The notes under the pieces are model-generated. The model was given only the letters and a program-made list of their open reading frames with translations. It ran no database searches and was not told the DNA's origin. The translations under genes and the position numbers were made by a program. A stretch of DNA of 5,710 nt from Spirosomataceae bacterium (GTDB lineage Bacteria > Bacteroidota > Bacteroidia > Cytophagales > Spirosomataceae): NCBI GenBank assembly GCA_030731175.1, contig JANQUM010000211.1:1-5710 (forward strand), read 5' to 3'. Every line of letters begins with the position of its first letter. The stretch's first letter is position 1. Positions 1 through 5,694 of the stretch are shown piece by piece.

Positions 1-495
1 GAAAAACCCGTTATCGGGCGTTTGAACGGAATTGCCGCCGGAGCGGGAATGTCGTTAGCTCTCGCCTGTGATATTATCATTGCCCAACAGGAAGCTTATA
101 TGACGGAGCTTTTCGTCGGAATTGGCTTAATGCCAGATGCGGGTTCAATGTTTTTTCTGCCGAGAATTGTAGGGATGCAACGGGCATTTGAACTATGCAG
201 CACGGGCAGAAAAGTCCACATGGAAGAAGCATTGCAACTCGGTTTAGTAAGTAAAGTTGTTCCGTTTGAGCATTTGGATACTGCCGTAAAACAATTGACT
301 GATTATTATGTGCACGCCGCAACTCGCTCCATCGGATTAATGAAAAAGGTGTTGAATAAATCGCTAAATTCTTCGCTTGAGGAAGTATTGAATATGGAAG
401 CGGAAAACCAAACGAAACTCGGGCATTCGCACGATTTTGCCGAAGGCGTAATGGCATTTTTACAAAAACGAAAGCCTGAATTTAAAGGAAAGTGA
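1..495 (+). CDS. Enoyl-CoA hydratase/isomerase (PaaG-type crotonase), 5'-truncated by window edge
   Basis: The reading frame is open from base 1 and ends at TGA 493-495, giving 164 visible residues. Crotonases are usually about 260 residues, so roughly the first 95-100 are missing at the window edge. Visible hallmarks are the oxyanion-hole/helix segment NGIAAGAGMSLALACD (residues 9-24), the active-site loop IGLMPDAGSMFFLPR (41-55) and the C-terminal trimerisation part ending KRKPEFKGK. Asp46 in MPDAG sits where PaaG-type isomerases carry their catalytic Asp; classical hydratases have Glu there. The likely role is cytoplasmic isomerisation or hydration of an enoyl-CoA, as in phenylacetate degradation (PaaG) or fatty-acid beta-oxidation. 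No other paa genes are visible, so the substrate is not established. An internal TTG at 22 is not a credible start, because strong homology continues upstream of it. The gene converges on the DUF3127 gene. Confidence 0.9.
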   Translation, partial: EKPVIGRLNGIAAGAGMSLALACDIIIAQQEAYMTELFVGIGLMPDAGSMFFLPRIVGMQRAFELCSTGRKVHMEEALQLGLVSKVVPFEHLDTAVKQLTDYYVHAATRSIGLMKKVLNKSLNSSLEEVLNMEAENQTKLGHSHDFAEGVMAFLQKRKPEFKGK

Positions 496-533
496 GTCTT
501 CGTGTTTAAATTTCAAGAAAGAAGTAGTAGAAA

Positions 534-553
534 GTGCCATCGGCACGACACAT
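534..553. repeat. Short palindromic intergenic element, possible interspersed repeat
   Basis: The sequence GTGCCATCGGCACGACACAT holds a perfect 5-bp inverted repeat, GTGCC (534-538) and GGCAC (542-546), around an ATC loop, followed by GACACAT. It lies between convergent genes, just before the large hairpin, and is more GC-rich than the flanking bases. It is not followed by a T-run, so it is not a good terminator by itself. It resembles short repeats that I recall, without being able to verify it, from intergenic regions of Bacteroidota genomes. Only one copy is present in this window. Confidence 0.4.
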
Positions 554-563
554 CATTAGTCTA

Positions 564-611
564 TAAATATAAACAGCCGCTTCGTCGTAACAAAGCGGCT
601 GTTTATATTTA
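564..611. terminator. Long perfect hairpin between convergent genes, putative bidirectional terminator
   Basis: Arms 564-582 (TAAATATAAACAGCCGCTT) and 593-611 are perfect 19-bp reverse complements, separated by a 10-base loop (583-592). The GC-rich part of the stem (AGCCGCTT) is next to the loop and the outer part is A/T-rich, so transcription from either side ends the stem in a T-rich tract (GTTTATATTT). This symmetric design suits termination of both the enoyl-CoA hydratase gene, which ends at 495, and the DUF3127 gene, which ends at 634 on the other strand. The call rests on structure and position only. Confidence 0.8.
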
Positions 612-633
612 AAAAGAAGTTAATTACCCTAAA

Positions 634-1020
634 TCAAAATGGCAAATCGTCGTCACCGCTTGCCTTCAATTCTTCTGAAAGTTTAGCCGGTGCTGATGCT
701 TGAGCGGGAGCAGATTGCGGGGCAAAACCGCCGCCGCTATTGTTGCTTTGTCCGTCTCCGGCAAGTTCCATTTTCCACGCTTTTAAATCCGTGTACCAAC
801 GTCCATTGTATTCGCGGCTTTCCACGTCAAAAGAAACGTTTAGTTGGTTTCCTTCTTGCATCATTTGGGAGTCAATTTTGTCGCCCCAAACCGTAAAGCA
901 TACTTTTTTTGGGTATTGGCTTTCCGTTTCAATCACGAAATCCTGCTTTTTCCACATTCCGTTTTTACCTTCACCAGTTTGCTCTGGAAGTACCTGAATT
1001 ACACGTCCGTTTATGTCCAT
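634..1020 (-). CDS. DUF3127 protein, putative OB-fold with SSB-like C-terminal tip
   Basis: This 128-residue protein starts at ATG (1020-1018) and ends in TGA. Residues 1-86 (MDINGRVIQVLPEQTGEGKNG, then KKVCFTVWGDKID and ESREYNGRWYTDLKAWK) match my recollection of DUF3127, a small family seen mainly in Bacteroidota. The beta-rich pattern with conserved aromatics suggests an OB fold. Residues 87-122 are a low-complexity linker rich in Gly, Ser, Ala, Pro and Gln. The protein ends GDDDLPF, closely like the acidic tip by which bacterial SSB (ending DDDIPF in E. coli) recruits repair and replication proteins. A single-stranded nucleic-acid-binding role is therefore plausible but inferred. It is shorter than typical SSB (about 170 residues) and the N-terminal domain does not look like canonical SSB. 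It has its own promoter-like sequence and follows the MFS gene on the same strand after 78 bp. Confidence 0.88.
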   Translation of the reverse strand: MDINGRVIQVLPEQTGEGKNGMWKKQDFVIETESQYPKKVCFTVWGDKIDSQMMQEGNQLNVSFDVESREYNGRWYTDLKAWKMELAGDGQSNNSGGGFAPQSAPAQASAPAKLSEELKASGDDDLPF

Positions 1021-1052
1021 TTTATTTTTTAAATTACTGTTAATGCTTTACA

Positions 1053-1085
1053 CAAAGTTACGGTTTATGACGGCTGGAAGCCAAA
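1053..1085 (-). promoter_or_regulatory. Bacteroidota-type promoter for the DUF3127 gene
   Basis: Read on the minus strand, TAACTTTG (1060-1053) matches the Bacteroidota -7 consensus TAnnTTTG. A TTTG (1085-1082) lies 21 bases upstream of it, inside the usual 17-23 base spacing for the -33 element. Transcription would start near 1046, leaving a leader of about 25 bases that is A/T-rich (AAAAAATAAA just before ATG) and has no Shine-Dalgarno, as is normal for this phylum. The -33 element begins only 13 bp after the MFS stop codon. Confidence 0.65.
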
Positions 1086-1098
1086 AATTTTAGAAAAA

Positions 1099-2286
1099 TT
1101 ACGCAACTTCTCTCGTTTCGTTCGTCTTTTTTATTGAAAATGCTAATCCTACAATCGGTCCAATAGCTAAAATTGTAAAGCTATACAACGGATTCCACGC
1201 TTCGGTAAAAAGGCTTAAAAGCTGAATACTTAGAATCGTGATGGCAAAACCCAAGCAATTTACAATCGTAAGTGCCGCTCCACGATTTTCGACGGGTGCG
1301 TGTTGGGCAACTAACGTTGAGAAAAGTGGCGAATCTCCGATGACGACCATCCCCCAAAACAACAGAAAGACAATAAATGCTACGGGCGAATCTTGAGCGA
1401 TGAAAAGTGGCGAAACTAAACAACAAAGCATTGAAGAAAACAACAGCCTAAAAGCCACTTTTTTCACACCGAAACGCTCGCAAATAATTCCGCTAATTAC
1501 GCAGGAAACGCTCCCGACGGCGATAATTACAAAAGCCGCTAATGAAATATTCAGGTTTACTTCGGAGTGAATATTTTGGTAAACCTTCAGCATGAAAGGC
1601 ACAAAAGCCCAAAAAGCGTACAATTCCCACATATGCCCAAAATAGCCAAACGCCGCAGTGCGAAAATTTTTGTCTTTGAAAACTGATGTGAAAGCGTTCA
1701 ATTTGAATTCCGCAGCTCGTTTTCGAAACGGCCCATCGGCTACAAAAAGCCACATCATTATTCCGCCCGTTGTGGATAAAACGGACGTTCCGTAGATTAC
1801 ATTTTGCCAATCAAAACCTTGGTTTAGGGTTTTCAATAAATGCGGGAAAGCCGTTCCCAAAACCAACGCCCCAACCAAATACCCGAGCGATTTCCCTAAA
1901 CCCGCCTGAAAATAATCAGCCGCAATTTTCATTCCTACGGGGTAAATTCCCGCTAAACAAAAACCCGTTAAAAAGCGAAAAAATAAAAGCGTATTGGCGG
2001 GAATATCTGAAATCGTCAACCCGAAATTGAAAATTGCGGCGGCAACGGCACTGAGAAAAAATACTTTTACAGGAGAAAAGCGGTCAGCAATTGCTAACGC
2101 AGCAAAAACGAACGTTCCGACAATAAAACCAACCTGCACAGAAATGGTAAATTGTGCTAATAATTGTGGGGATAAGCCCATGCTTGCAGTCATGTCTGCG
2201 AGTACGGCATTCCCCGCAAACCAAACGGAGGTGCAGAAAAATTGTGCGAGAACGATTACGGGAAGAATGTGTGTTTTTATTTTCAT
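1099..2286 (-). CDS. Major facilitator superfamily (MFS) transporter, substrate unknown
   Basis: The protein has 395 residues, the normal length for a 12-helix MFS permease, and alternating hydrophobic stretches run throughout. MFS marks include a motif-A-like loop ADRFSPVK (67-74) between helices 2 and 3, its pseudo-repeat CERFGVKK (269-276) in the C-terminal half, and RFLTGFCLAG (104-113), which resembles motif B in helix 4. The N-terminal segment SVWFAGNAVLADM (20-32) recalls a clade of uncharacterised MFS proteins, so I do not assign a substrate or direction of transport. It should sit in the inner membrane. Its ATG (2286-2284) overlaps the TGA of the upstream histidine-kinase gene in an ATGA junction, so the two are very likely co-transcribed and translationally coupled. 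I see no convincing terminator after its TAA. Confidence 0.9.
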   Translation of the reverse strand: MKIKTHILPVIVLAQFFCTSVWFAGNAVLADMTASMGLSPQLLAQFTISVQVGFIVGTFVFAALAIADRFSPVKVFFLSAVAAAIFNFGLTISDIPANTLLFFRFLTGFCLAGIYPVGMKIAADYFQAGLGKSLGYLVGALVLGTAFPHLLKTLNQGFDWQNVIYGTSVLSTTGGIMMWLFVADGPFRKRAAEFKLNAFTSVFKDKNFRTAAFGYFGHMWELYAFWAFVPFMLKVYQNIHSEVNLNISLAAFVIIAVGSVSCVISGIICERFGVKKVAFRLLFSSMLCCLVSPLFIAQDSPVAFIVFLLFWGMVVIGDSPLFSTLVAQHAPVENRGAALTIVNCLGFAITILSIQLLSLFTEAWNPLYSFTILAIGPIVGLAFSIKKTNETREVA

Positions 2287-3485
2287 TTAGATAAAATCAT
2301 CCTGAACGTTGTTCCTGTGCCAACCTCAGTTTCTTTAACAAACAAACTACCGTCGTGGTAAATTTCGACGATGCGTTTTGCGAGTGTTAAGCCTAAACCC
2401 CACCCTCGCTTTTTAGTACTAAATCCGGGTTTAAAAACCCGCCGGAGATTTCCTTTTGCAATGCCTTTTCCAGTATCTCGGATATCAATAATCACGCGGT
2501 TTCGGTTATCATTGGTTACAGAGATATGCAATTCGCCAATTCCCGCCATGGCATCCACGGCGTTTTTACAAAGGTTTTCGATGACCCATTCTATCAACGG
2601 TCTATTAATGTTTACTACTTGATCTCGGTTTTCTAAGTTGTTTTCATAAAACCAATCTACTTTTCGGGAAATGCGTTTTTCGAGGTATTTTAGGGTCGTT
2701 TCAACCAATTCAGTAATTGGTTGCTCTTTCATTTGCGGTACCGAACCTATATTAGAGAAACGCGTAGTAATGGTTTCTAACCGACTAATATCTTTGGTCA
2801 TTTCTTCGCCAATTGATTCATCAAAATCCGGTTCAGATTTCAACACTTCTACCCAAGCCATTAGTGCCGAAATTGGCGTGCCTAACTGGTGGGCGGTCTC
2901 TTTCGCCAAGCCAACCCAAACCCGGTTTTCTTCCGCACGGCGAGAAGAACTGTAAGCTATAAACGCCAATGATCCAAAAATCAAAAACGCCGCGATGAGC
3001 ACGTACGGAAAATAACGCAATTGCTTTACTATCAGCGAACTGCTGTAGTAAACGTAACCTGTCTCGTCCAAAGTTGAAAATTGAATGGGCTCGTGTTCTT
3101 GTCGCATCTCTTTAATTTTCAAAAGGAGCAAGTTTTCTTGCTCATCTGCGGTGTATTTATGCGTTGAATCTTCAAGTTCGGGAATATTTTCATATCCCAT
3201 AATATCATCACCCAAAACCAAAATTGTGGGTATGCTCTCGTTTGCCTCAAGGACTTCCTGCACGTAGGTGTAATCGCAGTTTGAATCCAAACCCTTTTCA
3301 AACAAAAAGCTGATACTCTCGGCGTACAGCGTGGCGTATTTTGCCTCCCGCTCGTCAAGAGATTGAGCCAATTGATTGAAATAATACAGCACGCCGCCGC
3401 CGAGTACCAGCAAAATTGCAATAGCGATAATACGGATGCCCGAAAGTTGCTCGTAAATATTAAAAAAGACACGATTTTTAGCCAT
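2283..3485 (-). CDS. Two-pass membrane sensor histidine kinase
   Basis: This 400-residue protein has two predicted membrane helices (about 16-36 and 159-179) enclosing an extracytoplasmic sensor region of about 120 residues with no recognised domain. The cytoplasmic part holds an H-box ETAHQLGTPIS (196-206) with phospho-acceptor His199, then an ATPase domain with N-box ENLCKNAVDAM (303-313), G1 box DTGKGI (337-342), F-box-like FKPGFSTK (351-358) and G2 box GWGLGL (361-366). All key catalytic boxes look intact. No HAMP domain is evident: the second helix runs almost directly into the H-box region. It should autophosphorylate in response to an envelope signal and pass phosphate to a response regulator, but none is encoded in this window. 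The gene is divergent from hemA and is the first gene of a unit with the MFS transporter. The start ATG has an A/T-rich leader. Confidence 0.93.
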   Translation of the reverse strand: MAKNRVFFNIYEQLSGIRIIAIAILLVLGGGVLYYFNQLAQSLDEREAKYATLYAESISFLFEKGLDSNCDYTYVQEVLEANESIPTILVLGDDIMGYENIPELEDSTHKYTADEQENLLLLKIKEMRQEHEPIQFSTLDETGYVYYSSSLIVKQLRYFPYVLIAAFLIFGSLAFIAYSSSRRAEENRVWVGLAKETAHQLGTPISALMAWVEVLKSEPDFDESIGEEMTKDISRLETITTRFSNIGSVPQMKEQPITELVETTLKYLEKRISRKVDWFYENNLENRDQVVNINRPLIEWVIENLCKNAVDAMAGIGELHISVTNDNRNRVIIDIRDTGKGIAKGNLRRVFKPGFSTKKRGWGLGLTLAKRIVEIYHDGSLFVKETEVGTGTTFRMILSK

Positions 3486-3511
3486 TTATTAAGAATTTAT
3501 CTGCTCAAACT

Positions 3512-3519
3512 CAAAACTA
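3512..3519 (-). promoter_or_regulatory. Weak candidate -7 element near the kinase start
   Basis: On the minus strand TAGTTTTG fits TAnnTTTG 26 bp before the kinase ATG, but no TTTG lies 17-23 bases upstream. It is listed as a secondary alternative to the better promoter at 3561-3595. Confidence 0.25.
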
Positions 3520-3560
3520 TAGAGTTGTTAAATTTGCGTTAAAATACGACTTTGATGTTC

Positions 3561-3595
3561 CAAACTTACGATTTTAGGTAACTTTTTGGTTCAAA
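3561..3595 (-). promoter_or_regulatory. Candidate promoter for the kinase-MFS unit
   Basis: On the minus strand TAAGTTTG (3568-3561) matches the Bacteroidota -7 consensus TAnnTTTG, and TTTG (3595-3592) lies 23 bases upstream, at the upper limit of the usual spacing. Transcription would start near 3554, giving a leader of about 70 bases. Its spacer contains one arm of the AACTTT/AAAGTT dyad and the -33 abuts another, so that dyad could regulate this promoter. Confidence 0.45.
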
Positions 3596-3613
3596 ACTTT
3601 GTAGTAAAGTTAC
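3578..3613. repeat. Nested inverted repeats in the kinase/hemA divergent region
   Basis: GTAACTTT (3578-3585) is the reverse complement of AAAGTTAC (3606-3613) with 20 bases between. A second left arm, AACTTT (3595-3600), pairs with the same right arm (AAAGTT, 3606-3611) across a 5-base gap. The three half-sites overlap the candidate kinase promoter, which would suit an operator, but each arm is short and A/T-rich and could arise by chance. Confidence 0.35.
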
Positions 3614-3675
3614 ACACTGTTAACCAAACGCCCCTTTTGTACTTTTTTGATAAGTGTTTCAACGAAGAATATTTT

Positions 3676-3694
3676 ATTTAGAACAGTTCTAAAT
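3676..3694. promoter_or_regulatory. Perfect 19-bp palindrome, candidate operator upstream of hemA
   Basis: ATTTAGAACAGTTCTAAAT is a perfect dyad of two 9-bp arms (3676-3684 and 3686-3694) around a single central A at 3685. It lies 45 bp before the putative hemA -7 element and about 80 bp before the candidate kinase -33, between the two divergent promoters. No T-run follows and no gene ends here, so it is not a terminator. A homodimeric transcription factor binding to it is the simplest reading; the factor is not encoded in view and I cannot name it. Confidence 0.55.
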
Positions 3695-3739
3695 TACAAA
3701 AGCTGATTTGGCTCATTTATTTCTTCCGCTTTTCGTGCG

Positions 3740-3747
3740 TAAATTTG
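3740..3747 (+). promoter_or_regulatory. -7 promoter element of hemA
   Basis: TAAATTTG exactly matches the Bacteroidota -7 consensus TAnnTTTG, 22 bp before the hemA ATG, so transcription would begin near 3754 with a leader of about 15 bases. No TTTG or TTG is present 17-23 bases upstream (the nearest TTTG, at 3707-3710, is 29 bases away), so the -33 element is weak or absent. That would be compatible with a promoter needing an activator. Confidence 0.5.
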
Positions 3748-3769
3748 CATTCAAGATTAGAAAATAGAG

Positions 3770-5041
3770 ATGTACGGACAATTTAGAGCAGTTTCGATTT
3801 CATACAAAAACGCCCCACTCAATATCAGAGAGCAAATTGCACTCAACGAAGACGAGTGCAAGGCATTGATGTTAAAATTACAGGAAACGTTCGGCATAAT
3901 TGAGTCGATTGTTCTTTCTACTTGTAACCGCACGGAAGTCTATTATATGACGCAAGGCGAAAGCACTGCCGACGTGGTAAAATTACTTGCCGCTCAAAAG
4001 GCAATTCCCTCAGAAGAAATACTTCCTTACGCCGAACTTATTGATAATCAGGAAGATGCCGTTCAATATTTGTTTGAAGTGGCACTTGGTTTGCACTCAC
4101 AAGTGGTGGGAGATTTACAGATTCCGAATCAGATAAAGAACGCTTACCAATGGTCGGCAGATTTGAATTTTTCAGGCCCTTTCTTGCACCGTTTACTCCA
4201 CGCTATTTTCTTTGTAAATAAGCGAGTAGTTCAGGAAACGGCATTTAGAGACGGAGCGGCATCTACTTCTTACGCCGCCATCGAAACCATCGAAACGTTT
4301 TTACCTTTATTAAATAACCCCAAAATACTCGTAGTAGGATTGGGCGAAATTGGAAAAGACGTGGCGTTAACTCTCGGGAACAAGGGCTACGAAAACATCA
4401 CGCTCACTAACCGCACTAAAGCAAAAGCCGAAGAATTAGCTGAGCAATTGAACTTCAACGTCAGCGATTTTGAAGCCGTAGAAAATCACATCCTCGAATC
4501 TGATATTGTCATTTCATCTGTAAGATTAGAAAGCCCATTGGTAACAAAGGCGTTGCTCAAAAAGCAATCTCGCTCAACGGTACAGTACTTTATTGACCTT
4601 TCCGTTCCTCGAAGCATTGACCCAGAAATTGAGCAACTTGACGGCGTGGTGGTTTATGATTTGGACGAAATTCAGCAACGTGCCAACGAAGCCCTGGAAC
4701 GTCGCTTGGCCGCCGTACCAGACGTAAAAGCCATTATCGCTGATGCGATTGGGGATTTTAACGATTGGTCGAAAGAAATGGTGGTCTCTCCGACTATCCA
4801 CAAACTCAAAAATGCGTTGGAGCAAATTCGTAAGGAAGAAGTGGCTCGCTACGCCAAAAAACTCAACGACGAGGAGTTGAAAAAAGTGGAACAAGTTACC
4901 CGTAGCATGATGCAAAAAATCATTAAGCTACCCGTTCTTCAACTCAAAGCCGCCTGCAAACGCGACGAAGCCGAAACCCTCATTGATGTATTGAACGATT
5001 TGTTCAATTTGGAAAAAGATGTGGTGAAGAACCGAGAGTAA
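3770..5041 (+). CDS. hemA: Glutamyl-tRNA reductase
   Basis: HemA reduces glutamyl-tRNA(Glu) with NADPH to glutamate-1-semialdehyde, the first committed step of tetrapyrrole (heme) synthesis by the C5 route, in the cytoplasm. At 423 residues the length is normal. The N-terminal catalytic domain has STCNRTEVY (50-58) with nucleophile Cys52. The NADPH domain has KILVVGLGEIG (185-195, GxGxxG) and TNRTKAKAEELA (213-224), followed by DLSVPRSIDP (276-285) and YDLDEIQ (296-302). A C-terminal helical dimerisation domain runs from about 310. One oddity is that the conserved catalytic His seen in E. coli (His99, in SHLMRVASGLDS) aligns with Tyr100 here (QYLFEVALGLHS), while a His appears at 109 where Asp is usual. 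No frameshift or stop is present. The start MYGQFRAVSISY fits homologues. The gene is divergent from the kinase and convergent with vapC; no other hem gene is in view. Confidence 0.97.
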   Translation: MYGQFRAVSISYKNAPLNIREQIALNEDECKALMLKLQETFGIIESIVLSTCNRTEVYYMTQGESTADVVKLLAAQKAIPSEEILPYAELIDNQEDAVQYLFEVALGLHSQVVGDLQIPNQIKNAYQWSADLNFSGPFLHRLLHAIFFVNKRVVQETAFRDGAASTSYAAIETIETFLPLLNNPKILVVGLGEIGKDVALTLGNKGYENITLTNRTKAKAEELAEQLNFNVSDFEAVENHILESDIVISSVRLESPLVTKALLKKQSRSTVQYFIDLSVPRSIDPEIEQLDGVVVYDLDEIQQRANEALERRLAAVPDVKAIIADAIGDFNDWSKEMVVSPTIHKLKNALEQIRKEEVARYAKKLNDEELKKVEQVTRSMMQKIIKLPVLQLKAACKRDEAETLIDVLNDLFNLEKDVVKNRE

Positions 5042-5053
5042 GCGAAAAATCAT

Positions 5054-5455
5054 TCAATTTCTTACAACCCAGTTTTCAATTTTTATATTGGATATTCTCT
5101 GAAACTCGCTTAAGTTTTCAGTAACCATTATCAAGTCTCTTGTAATAGATGTGCAACCGATTATCAAATCAAAGTCACTTATCATAGTTCCCAACTTCCT
5201 CAATCTGGCTTTTTCCACTCCATAATGATATATGGTGTCAAACATTGGAATGATTGACACCTGATTGATAAAGTCATTAATCACGGTATGGTTCTTTTCT
5301 GGGTTACTGCTATTTTCAGCTCCAAAGACAAGTTCGGCTAAAGTAATTTCAGAAATTGCACAATTACTAATACCTACCTCATCAAACTTTACGTCAAGGT
5401 TAAATTTACCTCTGAAATAATGTACGCAGACATTAGTGTCAAGTAGATACTTCAT
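5054..5455 (-). CDS. vapC: PIN-domain ribonuclease toxin, VapC-like
   Basis: This 133-residue single-domain protein has the PIN-fold acidic residues of VapC toxins: Asp6 in LLDTNV, Glu41 in SEITLAELVFGAE, Asp96 in SDFDLIIGC and the VTENLSEFQRI segment (111-121), where the fourth position is Glu113/Asn114. The length is typical. VapC toxins are Mg2+-dependent RNases that cut specific RNAs (often tRNA or rRNA) and are neutralised by the partner antitoxin; the target here is unknown. The ATG (5455-5453) overlaps the antitoxin stop in an ATGA junction, so synthesis is probably coupled. The gene ends 12 bp from the hemA stop on the opposite strand, with no terminator in that gap, so transcripts may run into each other. 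By eye the pair is somewhat more A/T-rich than hemA, which fits an acquired module. Confidence 0.9.
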   Translation of the reverse strand: MKYLLDTNVCVHYFRGKFNLDVKFDEVGISNCAISEITLAELVFGAENSSNPEKNHTVINDFINQVSIIPMFDTIYHYGVEKARLRKLGTMISDFDLIIGCTSITRDLIMVTENLSEFQRISNIKIENWVVRN

Positions 5456-5694
5456 TCAAATTCAATATTCGTAAGTTTATCTACCCTTGCACTTTTTATA
5501 TCTTGTATTATCTCGTCGGAGCTTCGTACATCTTCCCACGCCCCAAACAGGCTCTTGAAATTATCATTTTCAGTACTTTGAGTTTCGAGAGACTCAGTTA
5601 ACTTAATTATCAACTTCTTTTTAGCCTCATTATCAAAACGAGTTAAAAATTGCAGATATCTGTCGATAGTTTCGTTTGATGGAGATAGGCCCAT
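5452..5694 (-). CDS. VapB-like antitoxin partner of the PIN toxin
   Basis: This small, charged 80-residue protein directly precedes the PIN-toxin gene and overlaps it by four bases (ATGA), the usual antitoxin-first order. Residues 9-36 (ETIDRYLQFLTRFDNEAKKKLIIKL) look helical. The C-terminal segment LFGAWEDVRSSDEIIQDI (49-66) has the FGxW...S.DE.I..I pattern that I recall from Bacteroidota PIN-toxin partners, where the C-terminus wraps around the toxin. The N-terminus does not clearly match a known DNA-binding class (AbrB, RHH or HTH), so autoregulation is only inferred from the family. ATG at 5694-5692 is the only sensible start. Just 16 bp lie upstream before the window ends, so the promoter and any operator are out of view. 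Confidence 0.82.
   Translation of the reverse strand: MGLSPSNETIDRYLQFLTRFDNEAKKKLIIKLTESLETQSTENDNFKSLFGAWEDVRSSDEIIQDIKSARVDKLTNIEFE

Noticed and set aside
22..495. TTG at 22 as the start of a small 157-residue enoyl-CoA hydratase-like protein
   Set aside because: The frame is open to base 1 and encodes EKPVIGR, which is normal crotonase sequence upstream of NGIAAGAG; the gene is simply cut by the window edge.
740..1032. Plus-strand open frames across the DUF3127 gene
   Set aside because: They are antisense shadows: no recognisable domain, while the minus-strand frame gives a clear family match and has a promoter.
1069..1082. GGCT/AGCC mini-hairpin after the MFS gene as a terminator
   Set aside because: The stem is only four base pairs, has no T-run after it on the minus strand, and overlaps the -33 region of the next promoter.
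1770..2290. Plus-strand open frames across the MFS gene
   Set aside because: Their composition is that expected from antisense of a membrane-protein gene and they show no domain of their own.
3529..3536. A second plus-strand TAAATTTG that could be a -7 element
   Set aside because: It matches TAnnTTTG but has no -33 element 17-23 bases upstream and lies 234 bp before the hemA start, with a better-placed copy at 3740.
3647..3662. TTGA-N8-TCAA as an FNR/CRP-type site upstream of hemA
   Set aside because: FNR/CRP half-sites are separated by six bases in the TTGA-N6-TCAA form; here the gap is eight and the inner bases do not fit.
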